Below are positions 50,693 through 59,305 of a stretch of 64,000 bases of DNA, in pieces. Made by a program: the position numbers and the translations under genes. Source of the DNA: Bacillus pseudomycoides (GTDB taxonomy: Bacteria > Bacillota > Bacilli > Bacillales > Bacillaceae_G); contig NZ_CP064266.1 of the NCBI RefSeq assembly GCF_022811845.1, forward strand, positions 992,001-1,056,000, in the 5' to 3' direction. Under the pieces are notes generated by a model. It worked only from the letters and a program-made list of their open reading frames with translations. It made no database searches and was not told the DNA's origin. Within the stretch, counting starts at the first letter, position 1, and every line of letters starts with the position of its first letter.

Positions 50693-50938
50693 TCAACTCT
50701 TAACTGCATTCTTTATATAGTTTATTATGACATCTTTGTGAATGACACCGCATTCCGCCTGTTTTCCGTCAATTTCCACAACAGGAATCATAATTTGATA
50801 CTTTTCTAAAAGCTCATCATCTTCATATATATCTATTTCCTCAATTTCAAAAGAATATTCATGTTGCACTTCTTTCAACAGCTGTTTTGCCTTCTCGCAA
50901 AGGCCACAGTCCGTTTTCGTATATAAAACAACCTTCAT
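50693..50938 (-). CDS. Glutaredoxin-like thioredoxin-fold protein
   Basis: This 81-residue protein has the start MKVVLYTKTDCGLCEKAKQL with the CxxC redox pair at residues about 11-14, then a cis-proline segment MIPVVEIDG. It fits the small glutaredoxin/DUF836 family. It follows rpoN by about ten bases with AGGTGA before the ATG at 50938 (a GTG three codons earlier is the alternative), so it is probably in the rpoN transcript. A thiol-disulfide role is inferred. Confidence 0.85.
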   Translation of the reverse strand: MKVVLYTKTDCGLCEKAKQLLKEVQHEYSFEIEEIDIYEDDELLEKYQIMIPVVEIDGKQAECGVIHKDVIINYIKNAVKS

Positions 50939-50947
50939 CTTCTTCAC

Positions 50948-52255
50948 CTATCCAATTGTTTTTCGAAGAGAAGAAGCCGGAATATTCATTTGCTCTCGAT
51001 ATTTCGCAACCGTTCTTCTTGAAATAACGATTTCATGCTCTTCTTCTAACAATTTTGAAATTTTTTGATCTGAAAGTGGTTTTTTCTTATTTTCTTGTTC
51101 TACAAGCGTTTGAATCAATTGTTTAACACGCTTTGTAGAAACAGCCTCATCTTCTGTTGTAACCACTGCGTTACTAAAGAATGACTTCATTTCAAATAAA
51201 CCGTGCGGCGTTTGTACATATTTATTACGTGTAGCACGACTAATGGTAGATTCATGTACACCTAGTTCTTCTGCTACTTCTTTTAAAGAAAGCGGCTTTA
51301 AATACTCCGGACCTTTCCAAAAGAAATCGCGTTGTTTCTTCATTATAATTTCCATTACTTGCAAAAGTGTTTGTTTTCGTTGCTTTAAACTACGCATAAT
51401 CCACTGTACATGCTGATACTTCTCAGATACATAGGTAGCAACTTCACTCTCACTATTATGAAGAAGCGCACTATACTCCGAATGAATTTCAATTCTCGGC
51501 ATATTACGTTCATTCATTTGTAGCACAAGCCGGTCCTCTTCTTTTTTCACAGCCATATCAGGAACAATATAATGCGGCTTCTCAGAAGAAAATGCAAGCC
51601 CTGGTTTTGGTTGAAGCGATGTAATACAATCTACAGCTGACTGCAATTCCTCATTACTACATTTCATAAGATGGGCAAGCTTTCGCCAATCTTTCTTAAC
51701 AAAATACGCAAAATATTCATCCACAATCATTTCTGAGAATGCATCCCTTTTTTGTAAGCGCTTCAATTGAAGTGCTAGACACTCCTGAATATTACGCGCT
51801 CCCACCCCTGCTGGCTCTAACGACTGAACGAGCTCCATAGAATGTTCTACTACATCAATAGGTGCGGCCACTAACTCTGCTAATTCTTCATTTGTTTCTT
51901 GTAAATAACCATTTCCATCCATGTTCATAATGATGAAAGAAGCTGTTTTTCGCTGCTCTTCATCTATCTTATAATACTGTAATTGATCTAATAAATGTTG
52001 CTGAATCGACATAGAATCTACACTGTAAATCTCCATTTGATTATCGACTTGTTTGCTTGTACTTGTACTTTTGCTTGAACTCTTTTTCTTCTCCCTCTCA
52101 AAGCCATTTAACTCAATAAGGGGATTCTCCATCGATTGCTCATACAAAAACTCCGATAATTCCTGCACATTATATTGGAGCATTGTAATCGCTTGTCTTA
52201 ACTCTTGTGTCATGGCCAAACGTAAACTTTGTTCTTGTAAAAGACTTGCCTTCAA
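50948..52255 (-). CDS. rpoN: RNA polymerase sigma-54 factor
   Basis: This 435-residue protein (SigL in B. subtilis) directs enhancer-dependent transcription. It has the glutamine-rich region I (SLRLAMTQELRQAITMLQ) and the C-terminal DNA-binding part, where VHESTISRATRNKYVQTP is the helix-turn-helix and ISRRTVAKYREQMNIPASS is the RpoN box equivalent. The TTG at 52255 is preferred because GGGGGAG lies six bases upstream and the length then matches SigL (436 residues); the frame is open to 52285. Confidence 0.96.
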   Translation of the reverse strand: MKASLLQEQSLRLAMTQELRQAITMLQYNVQELSEFLYEQSMENPLIELNGFEREKKKSSSKSTSTSKQVDNQMEIYSVDSMSIQQHLLDQLQYYKIDEEQRKTASFIIMNMDGNGYLQETNEELAELVAAPIDVVEHSMELVQSLEPAGVGARNIQECLALQLKRLQKRDAFSEMIVDEYFAYFVKKDWRKLAHLMKCSNEELQSAVDCITSLQPKPGLAFSSEKPHYIVPDMAVKKEEDRLVLQMNERNMPRIEIHSEYSALLHNSESEVATYVSEKYQHVQWIMRSLKQRKQTLLQVMEIIMKKQRDFFWKGPEYLKPLSLKEVAEELGVHESTISRATRNKYVQTPHGLFEMKSFFSNAVVTTEDEAVSTKRVKQLIQTLVEQENKKKPLSDQKISKLLEEEHEIVISRRTVAKYREQMNIPASSLRKTIG

Positions 52256-52765
52256 TCTAATCTCCCCCTTGTTTCTATTGTACAATAAGTTTCCTAAAAG
52301 GAGAATCCTGTGCAGATACCCTTTCCGAAATATTATTAATTTATATGTATTAATGATGTTTACATCTTACAACTGCAAAATGAATAATATTGAGGGAAAA
52401 TAATAAAACCTTTCTTTTTTGAGTGAAGACCTCCTTTTGTTTTCATAACCTCGACTTATACGATTGAAAATCTAAATGGATATATAGAACAACAAATTTT
52501 TATAACCACATACTAATAGTAAATCTTATAACCAGATATAACAAGAGAGAAAATAAAAGAGAGAGAATTAACTCCTATCCCTTTCGATATGCAGAAAAAC
52601 TTATAACCTTTACCTTGTATTTAAAACCAATTACATATCAATCCTTTTAAATATAACGAAATCTTGTATGCCACTTTATAAATATCAGGATAATTCGATT
52701 GATTTTCTAAAATTCAAAGTGTAAAATATTCCATTATATACAATAATTAGAATAGCAGGTGAGTC
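52256..52765. other. AT-rich intergenic region upstream of rpoN
   Basis: About 510 bases without a credible gene. At 52403-52455 the words AAAACCTTTCTTTTTTGAGT and CCTTTTGTTTTCATAACCTC resemble the two ends of repeat R2 with the middle deleted. Several short poly-purine stretches follow. No clear terminator is visible. Confidence 0.4.
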
Positions 52766-54205
52766 ATGCAGAAACTAATTCGAAATATACCTTCATTAGG
52801 AGTTAATATTGTATTTAGTGTCGTTCTTCTAATCATGTGTTGGAGTCTCTTTAAACAAAATGAGGTGGAATATAGTCCTTTTATCCTTTTTGGGGTATTA
52901 ATATTCAGCATTTCAATATGCACATTGGTTTTTTTAACAAGAAATATAAGTACGAAAAAATACGTATGTACGATAAGTATTTTTTACTTACTACTGTCTA
53001 TTACGATCGTTAAATTAGTCCCCTCCTCACCAATTTCTGATTTTCAATACATGTTTGATGGTGCTAAAGAATTAACATTAGGCAACATTGACGCCATAAA
53101 AAACAGTCAGTACTTTTTTTGGAATACGACTCAGTTAGGTTTTACAATTTACGAAGCAATTGTTCTTACCTTAACTTCGCATAGTTACTTTGCTCTACAA
53201 TTTTTAAATATAGTATATACGTTATTAACCGGACTAGGCATTTTTTATATAGCTAAAAACCGATTAAACAATGAAACATTAGGACGATTAGGGTTACTTT
53301 TATATGTAACATCCATTAACTTATTTTTGCTAGTTCCTGTACTTACAAACCAACACCTTTCAATGATGTTGTTTTCTTGGGGGACTTATCACCTATTAGC
53401 ACGTAGTGAAAATAAGAATTATAGACACATGATTTTCGGAGGGGTACTATTCGCCTTAGGAAATATTATTTATCCTATCGGGATCCTGTTTTTAATAGCT
53501 GCTGGACTTTTCCTTTTATTCTTTCACAGTACTCACTTAAAACAGAATTTAATTTCTGCGATATCATTTATTTCTTCCTATTTCGTTATCTTATATATTT
53601 TAGCCTTTATTCCAGTCGTGCTGAATATCTCACATAAACCGATAACAAACGCTGATACTGGATGGAAATTTGTTATCGGATTGAATAAAGAATCTAACGG
53701 TCAATATTCATTAGAGGATTTCTCTAAATTAAGACAAAGTATTATGGATTTCAATACGGAAGAACACGATAGAATTCAACAACAATTAATAAAAGAAAGA
53801 ACTGAAAATTTAGCATCCCTCATCCCTCTGATGAACAAAAAAAACATTATAATGTGGGGCAGCCCGACAGATTCTTACATGTATATCCCGATACATAATA
53901 TCGACAGAAGCAATATCAATCATATTTCATTTATAAAACTAGACTTTATACACTATGTATCGATCATGCTACTGAGTATGGGATCCATCTTTATTTTCTT
54001 CTTCCATTCACAACTTAAAAATATAAAAATGAAATATTTCCAAATTCTAATCATTGGAGCCTTCTTCATTTACTTAGTAACTGAAGTTCAAATCCGTTAT
54101 CGCTATTTCTTCTTTCCAATTTTCATCATACTGGCAGCCTTTACTTTACAACATATGATGAAACCATCACTTTCCAAAATAAAAAGTCCTAACTTACAAA
54201 TGTAA
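52766..54205 (+). CDS. Polytopic membrane protein, glycosyltransferase GT-C-like
   Basis: This 479-residue protein has about eleven membrane helices. A loop after helix 3 reads SSPISDFQYMFDGA, with an aspartate in the position used by GT-C glycosyltransferases (PMT/ArnT-type), and the segment VEIQ-like TEVQIRYRYFFFPIF near the C terminus also fits. Transfer of a lipid-linked sugar to cell-surface polymer is possible but unproven. AGGTGAG precedes the ATG. Its last seven codons form one arm of the terminator shared with the convergent tRNA gene. Confidence 0.65.
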   Translation: MQKLIRNIPSLGVNIVFSVVLLIMCWSLFKQNEVEYSPFILFGVLIFSISICTLVFLTRNISTKKYVCTISIFYLLLSITIVKLVPSSPISDFQYMFDGAKELTLGNIDAIKNSQYFFWNTTQLGFTIYEAIVLTLTSHSYFALQFLNIVYTLLTGLGIFYIAKNRLNNETLGRLGLLLYVTSINLFLLVPVLTNQHLSMMLFSWGTYHLLARSENKNYRHMIFGGVLFALGNIIYPIGILFLIAAGLFLLFFHSTHLKQNLISAISFISSYFVILYILAFIPVVLNISHKPITNADTGWKFVIGLNKESNGQYSLEDFSKLRQSIMDFNTEEHDRIQQQLIKERTENLASLIPLMNKKNIIMWGSPTDSYMYIPIHNIDRSNINHISFIKLDFIHYVSIMLLSMGSIFIFFFHSQLKNIKMKYFQILIIGAFFIYLVTEVQIRYRYFFFPIFIILAAFTLQHMMKPSLSKIKSPNLQM

Positions 54206-54218
54206 GTTAGGACTTTTT
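54178..54218. terminator. Bidirectional terminator overlapping coding sequence
   Basis: AAAAAGTCCTAACTTACA and its exact complement with a 2-base loop. It contains the stop codon of the plus-strand membrane protein and lies three bases from the 3' end of tRNA-Arg on the minus strand. Confidence 0.92.
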
Positions 54219-54220
54219 GA

Positions 54221-54296
54221 CGCGCCCAGAGGGATTCGAACCCCCGGCAGACGTGGTACCGGAAACCACCGCTCTATCCGACTGAGCTATGGGCGC
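54221..54296 (-). tRNA. tRNA-Arg (anticodon CCG)
   Basis: A complete 76-nt cloverleaf: acceptor GCGCCCA with TGGGCGC, D-arm AGCTCAGTCGGATAGAGC, anticodon stem GTGGT/ACCAC with loop TTCCGGT (anticodon CCG, reading CGG), T-arm GGGGGTTCGAATCCCTC. CCA is not encoded. It stands alone. Confidence 0.97.
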
Positions 54297-54669
54297 ATGA
54301 ACAATATACTGGTAATTATATCTTCTTATTTCAATGTGCGCAACTACTATCATGTAAAAAAACTCCTCACCATTTCCTCAAAAACAAAGCTATATCTATA
54401 TCCATTTTGATGTTTCAACATATAAGCCGCAGCTATGAAAACAAAAGATGCCCTCCACTCACTTGCTCCCTTTGTTTTCACTCGGCATGAGGCTAAAAAG
54501 TCCCTGATCGCTTCTATGCATGGCGGATCCTCTCTTCCTCCTAAAAAGAATGATTTTATGCCGGCTTTTCTATTTGTATTTATATATACCTAAATTTGGT
54601 AATTATATTTTCATCCCTATTCACAAATCATAACCTTTGAATTCATATTCTATAAGGAGGCTTCATTCA
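54297..54669. other. Region between tRNA-Arg and the spoVA2-type operon
   Basis: Contains repeat R2 copy C (54427-54560) and the promoter region of the spoVA2-type operon. I do not see a convincing SigG promoter, though CATATTCTA just before the ribosome site could be a -10. Confidence 0.45.
54427..54560 (+). repeat. Dispersed repeat R2, copy C
   Basis: The best-preserved copy: GCAGCTATGAAAACAAAAGA, TTTTCACTCGGCATGAGGCT, TCCCTGATCGCTTCTATGCA and GGCGGATCCTCTCTTCC, then TAAAAAGAATGATTTTATG. It aligns with copies A and B (39364-39644) and, inverted, with D and E (13337-13610). Confidence 0.65.
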
Positions 54670-54876
54670 ATGACTGTAATTACAAAATTAAAGCAAACTG
54701 TTTCCGGGTTAAAAAGTGCTCAAGCGAGCTTAGAGGGATTCGCTCTTGATACGGATAACCAACAAGCAAAGCAACTTTTCCAAACAGCTGCACAGCAGAC
54801 ACAATCGATTATTGATTCTTTAAACCCACGTGTCGATGAAGTTCAACAAGAAGAGCCTCAATACGGACAACAATAG
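54670..54876 (+). CDS. DUF1657 protein (spoVA2-type operon, first copy)
   Basis: This 68-residue helical protein has the DUF1657 pattern: MTVITKLKQTVSGLKSAQAS at the start, DNQQAKQLFQTAAQQTQ, and the ending EEPQYGQQ. The ATG at 54670 has AAGGAGG upstream; the frame extends to 54637 without a ribosome site. It opens a gene set with the composition and order of the spoVA2/spoVA2mob operon, which is linked to spore dipicolinic-acid handling and high heat resistance. Its exact role is unknown. A hairpin follows it. Confidence 0.9.
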   Translation: MTVITKLKQTVSGLKSAQASLEGFALDTDNQQAKQLFQTAAQQTQSIIDSLNPRVDEVQQEEPQYGQQ

Positions 54877-54920
54877 ATGAAAGTACTATTTCGTCTGATG
54901 GTACACACTTTTTGAGAAAC

Positions 54921-54953
54921 AGAAAAAGGATGATTCCATATCATCCTTTTTCA
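54921..54953 (+). terminator. Hairpin after the first DUF1657 gene
   Basis: AAAAAGGATGA-N7-TCATCCTTTTT, 11-bp perfect stem with T run, inside the spoVA2-type gene set. It would give more of the first gene product or separate it as its own unit. Confidence 0.8.
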
Positions 54954-54982
54954 CTCGAATTACATAAAGCAATAGAAATGGA

Positions 54983-55480
54983 ATGATTGGGATGCGAAAA
55001 TTTGGCACAATTACCGTGTTATTCGTGCTTCTACTAGGTTTCATAACAGGATGTACTAGTCATTTAGATAAAGAAGTGAAACAAGAGACACATAAAAAAA
55101 CAGAGAAAAAAAAGGAACCCAAGTTAACGAAAGTAAGTGTGGACGAATCTTTTAATCAATCTATAGCACACGACGCGAAAAAAAAGGTACTCGCTATGGA
55201 AGAAATATTAGAAGTCAGAGCTGTTAACTCAAACACAGATCTTTACTTAGCTGCCAAACCTGAACATCATGAAAGGTTTCAGTTAAAACCATTAAAAACA
55301 AAAATCAAAAAACAATTGCAAGACGAAAATCCAACCTTCGATATTCATATAAGTACTGATCGAAAAATTTTTATGCTATTAGATAAACTGGAAAACAAAA
55401 TTAAGAAAAAAGAAGCAGACAAAGAATACATTAAAAAACAATTCAAAACAATTCACTCAGAAATGAACTCTGATACTTAA
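54983..55480 (+). CDS. YhcN/YlaJ family sporulation lipoprotein
   Basis: This 165-residue protein has a signal peptide with lipobox LLGFITGC (Cys at residue 24), a lysine-rich linker (HKKTEKKKEPKLTK) and a domain that follows the YhcN/YlaJ pattern found in spore inner-membrane lipoproteins. In the spoVA2mob operon a YhcN/YlaJ gene holds the same position between DUF1657 and spoVAC. The ATG at 54983 has a weak ribosome site; a second ATG at 54992 is possible. The substrate or partner is unknown. Confidence 0.85.
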   Translation: MIGMRKFGTITVLFVLLLGFITGCTSHLDKEVKQETHKKTEKKKEPKLTKVSVDESFNQSIAHDAKKKVLAMEEILEVRAVNSNTDLYLAAKPEHHERFQLKPLKTKIKKQLQDENPTFDIHISTDRKIFMLLDKLENKIKKKEADKEYIKKQFKTIHSEMNSDT

Positions 55481-55514
55481 TTTTACGTTCTCTAAAGGAA
55501 AAGGAAGGATTCAC

Positions 55515-55991
55515 ATGCCGAGTAAAGATAAAGATTTAACACCAATACAACAAGAATATAAAAAATTCGAACAACAACGTGAACCAAAAAGGCCCGTTTT
55601 AAAAAATTGCATAAAAGCTTTCTTTGTAGGTGGTTTTATTTGTTTAATCGGTCAACTTATTTCCACCTTCTACATCACATACTTTGATTTTTCAGAGCGT
55701 TCAGCAGGAAACCCTACAGTAGCAACACTGATTTTTATTTCTATGTTGCTTACGGGCTTTGGGGTGTATGACCGCCTCGCCCAATTTGGGGGTGCCGGTA
55801 CAGCCGTACCTGTTACCGGATTTGGAAACTCCGTTATATCTGCTTGTATTGAACATAAGACAGAAGGCTTTGTCCTTGGAGTAGGTGGCAACATGTTTAA
55901 ATTAGCGGGATCCGTTATTTTATTTGGTGTATTTGCCGCTTTTGTTATCGGTCTTATTAAAACCATTCTCATCCAATGGGGAGGAATGTAA
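55515..55991 (+). CDS. spoVAC: Stage V sporulation protein AC
   Basis: This 158-residue membrane protein belongs to the channel that moves calcium dipicolinate into and out of the spore core. It has a polar N terminus, then helices with FVGGFICLIGQLISTF and the conserved GAGTAVPVTGFGNSVISACIEHKTEGFVLG block. B. subtilis SpoVAC is a mechanosensitive pore. GGAAGG precedes the ATG. The stop codon abuts the spoVAD start. Confidence 0.95.
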   Translation: MPSKDKDLTPIQQEYKKFEQQREPKRPVLKNCIKAFFVGGFICLIGQLISTFYITYFDFSERSAGNPTVATLIFISMLLTGFGVYDRLAQFGGAGTAVPVTGFGNSVISACIEHKTEGFVLGVGGNMFKLAGSVILFGVFAAFVIGLIKTILIQWGGM

Positions 55992-57008
55992 ATGTTACAA
56001 GGACACCGAACATGGGTATTTGAAAATAAACCAGTTATCATCTCAACAGGGGTTATCGGTGGACCATTTGAAGCAAAAGGAAAAATCCCTGAAGATTTTG
56101 ATGCCCTTCATGAAGACTTATGGCTCGGACAAGATTCTTATGAAAAAGCACATAAAGTTTTATTTGAAGAAGCGTGCAGTCGCGCGACTGAAAAAGCCAA
56201 GCTCCGAAAAGAAGATATTCAGTTCATTTTAGCAGGTGATCTTATCAACCAAATCACTCCCTCTAGCTTTGCTTGCCGTACTCTTGGCGCTCCCTATATT
56301 GGATTATTTGGCGCTTGTTCTACTTCTATGGAAGGGCTTGCCCTCGGTGCAAGTATTGTAAATGCAAAAGGAGCAAAATATTTATTAACAGGTGCATCCA
56401 GTCACAATACTGCTGTTGAAAAACAATTTCGCTATCCTACTGAATATGGCGGACAAAAACCACCTACTGCTCAATGGACCGTCACAGGAGCTGGCGCCGC
56501 TCTTTTAAGTAATCAAGGAGAAGGGCCATGTGTTACATCAGCGACGATCGGCCGAGTTATTGATATGGGTCTAACCGATCCCTTTAACATGGGAGGTGCA
56601 ATGGCTCCTGCAGCCGTCGATACGATTGAAGCACATTTAAGGGAAAGACAAATTGATGTATCCTACTACGACTTAATCGTTACAGGCGATCTCGGTCATG
56701 TCGGACGTGAAATTGCTTATGATTTACTACATAAGCACGGAACAAAAGTAGCAAGTGAGCAGTTTCAAGATTGCGGATTACTTATTTATAGAGAGGATCA
56801 ACCTGTATTAGCTGGAGCAAGTGGTCCCGGTTGTTCAGCGACCGTCGTATACGGACATTTATTGAACAGAATGAAAAAAGGAGAATTCAATCGAATACTT
56901 GTCGTAGCTACTGGTGCTTTACTATCCCCTCTTACCTTCCAGCAAGACGAGTCTATTCCATGTATCGCTCATGCCGTATCGATTGAATTTGGAGGTGTAC
57001 AACAATGA
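55992..57008 (+). CDS. spoVAD: Stage V sporulation protein AD
   Basis: This 338-residue protein binds dipicolinic acid during its uptake into the forespore and has a thiolase-like fold without catalytic activity. Typical segments are GHRTWVFENKPVIISTGVIGGPFEAKG-type start, GLFGACSTSMEGLALGAS near residue 110, TGDLGHVGREI and GASGPGCSATVVYGH. It starts directly after the spoVAC stop and overlaps spoVAE by four bases. Confidence 0.95.
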   Translation: MLQGHRTWVFENKPVIISTGVIGGPFEAKGKIPEDFDALHEDLWLGQDSYEKAHKVLFEEACSRATEKAKLRKEDIQFILAGDLINQITPSSFACRTLGAPYIGLFGACSTSMEGLALGASIVNAKGAKYLLTGASSHNTAVEKQFRYPTEYGGQKPPTAQWTVTGAGAALLSNQGEGPCVTSATIGRVIDMGLTDPFNMGGAMAPAAVDTIEAHLRERQIDVSYYDLIVTGDLGHVGREIAYDLLHKHGTKVASEQFQDCGLLIYREDQPVLAGASGPGCSATVVYGHLLNRMKKGEFNRILVVATGALLSPLTFQQDESIPCIAHAVSIEFGGVQQ

Positions 57009-57355
57009 TTTTTTTCTGGGCTTTTGTCGTTGGTGGACTCATCTGCGTAATCGGGCAACTTATGTTTGACGTCGGTAAGCTCACGCCCGCTCACACAATG
57101 GCAACGCTCGTTGTTGCTGGTGCAATACTAGATGGATTTGGTTTATACGAGCCCTTAATTGATTTCGCCGGGGCTGGTGCAACAGTTCCGATTACAAGTT
57201 TCGGAAACGCCCTTGTTCATGGAGCAATGGCCGAAGCAGCGAAACATGGAATTGTCGGCGTTATAACCGGGATGTTTAAAGTAACAAGCGCCGGGATATC
57301 GGCAGCGATTATCTTCGGATTTATCGGAGCATTATTATTTAAACCAAAAGGATAA
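57005..57355 (+). CDS. spoVAE: Stage V sporulation protein AE (AEb type)
   Basis: This 116-residue membrane protein has three helices and the SpoVAC/AE motif GAGATVPITSFGNALVHGAM near residue 60. The start codon overlaps the spoVAD stop (ATGA). It completes the C-D-Eb core that is found in both spoVA1 and spoVA2 operons. Confidence 0.94.
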   Translation: MIFFWAFVVGGLICVIGQLMFDVGKLTPAHTMATLVVAGAILDGFGLYEPLIDFAGAGATVPITSFGNALVHGAMAEAAKHGIVGVITGMFKVTSAGISAAIIFGFIGALLFKPKG

Positions 57356-57366
57356 GAGGTGTTCTC

Positions 57367-57573
57367 ATGACTGTTGTTGCTAGTGTAAAAACATGTCTCG
57401 CTAGTTTAAAAAGCGCACAAGCAAGTTTAAGTACACTTTCACAAAATGCCGCTGAAGAAGAGGCAAAACGAGTCTTCCATGAATGTATGATGGAAATGGA
57501 CAGTGTAATCGCTGACCTTAACAGTAGAATTTCGGTATTAGAACGAGAAGAACCACAATATAAAGGATTTTAG
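57367..57573 (+). CDS. DUF1657 protein (spoVA2-type operon, second copy)
   Basis: This 68-residue paralogue of the gene at 54670 reads MTVVASVKTCLASLKSAQAS at the start and ends EREEPQYKGF. AAGAGGTG precedes the ATG, twelve bases after spoVAE. Two DUF1657 genes bracketing the spoVA core is the spoVA2mob order. Function unknown. Confidence 0.9.
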   Translation: MTVVASVKTCLASLKSAQASLSTLSQNAAEEEAKRVFHECMMEMDSVIADLNSRISVLEREEPQYKGF

Positions 57574-57594
57574 GTAAAACAGGAGGGAATTAAC

Positions 57595-58464
57595 ATGCCT
57601 CATGTATCAGACTGGCTGCTTGTCATTATACGCTCCTTCGCTCTCTTAGTTATTTTATTTTCAATGACAAAATTGCTTGGAAAAAGGCAAATTTCACAGC
57701 TTTCATTTTTCGAATATGTCGCAGGATTGACAATCGGAAACATCGCCGCTGAAGTTACAACGGGACTAGAGCGCAACTTTTGGCACGGCGTTTCCAGTAT
57801 GCTTGTTTTTTCTCTTGTTCCATTTTTCGCAGGTATGGTTGCTTTAAAAAACAAGCGACTCAGAAACTTTATTGAAGGAAAAGCGACTATTTTTATAAAA
57901 GATGGAAAAGTTCTTGAAGATAATTTAAAAAAAGAGAATTATACTATTGATGAATTATTGGAGCTTCTTAGAAAGAAAAATGCATTTAACATAGCGGATG
58001 TTGAGTTTGCTGTATTGGAATCGGGCGGTGAACTAAATGTCTTGTTAAAAAGAGACAAACAGCCGCTTACTCCAAAAGATATTGGCTTACAAGTAGCACC
58101 TGCAAAAGAAACACAAACGGTAATTATGGATGGAAACGTACTAGATGAACCACTTTCAGCCAGTGGTCATAATCGCGCTTGGCTTCACGCTGAGTTAGAG
58201 AAACTTGGCGTGGTGATAGAAAATGTCTTTATCGGACAGGTCGATTCTTACGGACAACTTACTGTCGATATATATGATGATAAACTTCAAATGCCATCCC
58301 CCCAAGATAAACCATTATTATTGGCTTCTCTAAAAAAATGTCAGGCTGATCTTGAACTATTCTCATTAGAAACAAAATCGAAATCGGCAAGTCAAATGTA
58401 TAGCAAAAATGCAAAACAAGTTGAACATATTTTAAATAAAGTAACCTACCTCTTAAAAGAATAG
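57595..58464 (+). CDS. DUF421 (YetF-type) membrane protein with DUF1657-like tail
   Basis: This 289-residue protein has three membrane helices, the DUF421 segments LGKRQISQLSFFEYVAGLTIGN near residue 30 and MDGNVLDEPLSASGHNRAWL near 190, and a cytoplasmic domain. Its last 50 residues (LLASLKKCQADLELFSLETK then AKQVEHILNK) follow the DUF1657 helical pattern, so the gene looks like a fusion. It closes the operon and is followed by a terminator. YetF proteins influence spore heat resistance; the mechanism is unknown. Confidence 0.9.
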   Translation: MPHVSDWLLVIIRSFALLVILFSMTKLLGKRQISQLSFFEYVAGLTIGNIAAEVTTGLERNFWHGVSSMLVFSLVPFFAGMVALKNKRLRNFIEGKATIFIKDGKVLEDNLKKENYTIDELLELLRKKNAFNIADVEFAVLESGGELNVLLKRDKQPLTPKDIGLQVAPAKETQTVIMDGNVLDEPLSASGHNRAWLHAELEKLGVVIENVFIGQVDSYGQLTVDIYDDKLQMPSPQDKPLLLASLKKCQADLELFSLETKSKSASQMYSKNAKQVEHILNKVTYLLKE

Positions 58465-58465
58465 G

Positions 58466-58505
58466 CAACAAAAGAACGCTTCTATATGAAAAGGCGTTCT
58501 TTTGT
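58466..58505 (+). terminator. Terminator of the spoVA2-type operon
   Basis: AAAAGAACGC..GCGTTCTTTT stem with a 14-base loop, directly after the DUF421 gene. Confidence 0.85.
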
Positions 58506-58650
58506 ATTTTACGGACAACATACTTCTCCTATTACGTTTAAATTTATATAATTCGGTTATGATGTTGAAGATACACAAGCAGGGAATTTCAAAAACATAG
58601 CGAATAAATCATGGTACAACTACATATTTTTTTGATTTAAAGTGGTTTCG

Positions 58651-58680
58651 TTTGACCTTTATTGACCATAATTGTATTAT
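58651..58680 (+). promoter_or_regulatory. clpP promoter with CtsR operator
   Basis: On the minus strand GGTCAATAAAGGTCAAA (complement 58651-58667) matches the tandem-heptad CtsR operator. It covers the -35 TTGACC (58652-58657), which is 17 bases from the -10 TATTAT (58675-58680). Heat-shock derepression by CtsR is expected. Confidence 0.92.
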
Positions 58681-58715
58681 AAGACTAAGAAAGCTTTCAA
58701 AGGAGGAAATAACAG

Positions 58716-59297
58716 ATGAATTTAATTCCTACAGTAATTGAACAAACAAATCGTGGAGAACGCGCTTACGATATTTACTCTCGACTATTAAAAGACCGCA
58801 TCATTATGCTTGGTAGCGCAATTGATGACAACGTCGCAAACTCAATCGTTTCCCAGCTTTTATTCTTGGAATCCCAGGACCCAGAAAAAGATATTCACAT
58901 ATACATCAACAGCCCTGGTGGTTCTATCACAGCGGGTATGGCAATTTACGATACAATGCAATTTATTAAACCACAAGTATCAACAATTTGTATCGGTATG
59001 GCAGCATCTATGGGCGCTTTCCTACTTGCAGCAGGTGAAAAAGGAAAACGTTTCGCACTTCCAAACAGTGAAGTAATGATTCACCAACCACTTGGCGGAG
59101 CACAAGGTCAAGCGACTGAAATCGAAATCGCTGCAAAACGTATCCTATTCTTACGTGAAAAATTAAACCAAATTCTTGCTGATCGCACAGGTCAACCATT
59201 AGAAGTACTACAACGCGACACAGACCGCGACAACTTCATGACAGCAGAAAGAGCACTAGAATACGGCTTAATCGATAAAATCTTTACAAATCGTTAA
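58716..59297 (+). CDS. clpP: ATP-dependent Clp protease proteolytic subunit
   Basis: This 193-residue serine protease forms the two-ring chamber that degrades proteins delivered by ClpC, ClpE or ClpX. Catalytic serine lies in GMAASMGAFLLAAG near residue 98, histidine in MIHQPLGGAQGQATE near 123 and the aspartate in RDTDRDNFM near 172. AAAGGAGG precedes the ATG. The upstream CtsR operator places it in the class III heat-shock regulon. Confidence 0.98.
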   Translation: MNLIPTVIEQTNRGERAYDIYSRLLKDRIIMLGSAIDDNVANSIVSQLLFLESQDPEKDIHIYINSPGGSITAGMAIYDTMQFIKPQVSTICIGMAASMGAFLLAAGEKGKRFALPNSEVMIHQPLGGAQGQATEIEIAAKRILFLREKLNQILADRTGQPLEVLQRDTDRDNFMTAERALEYGLIDKIFTNR

Positions 59298-59305
59298 TAT
59301 ACTTA

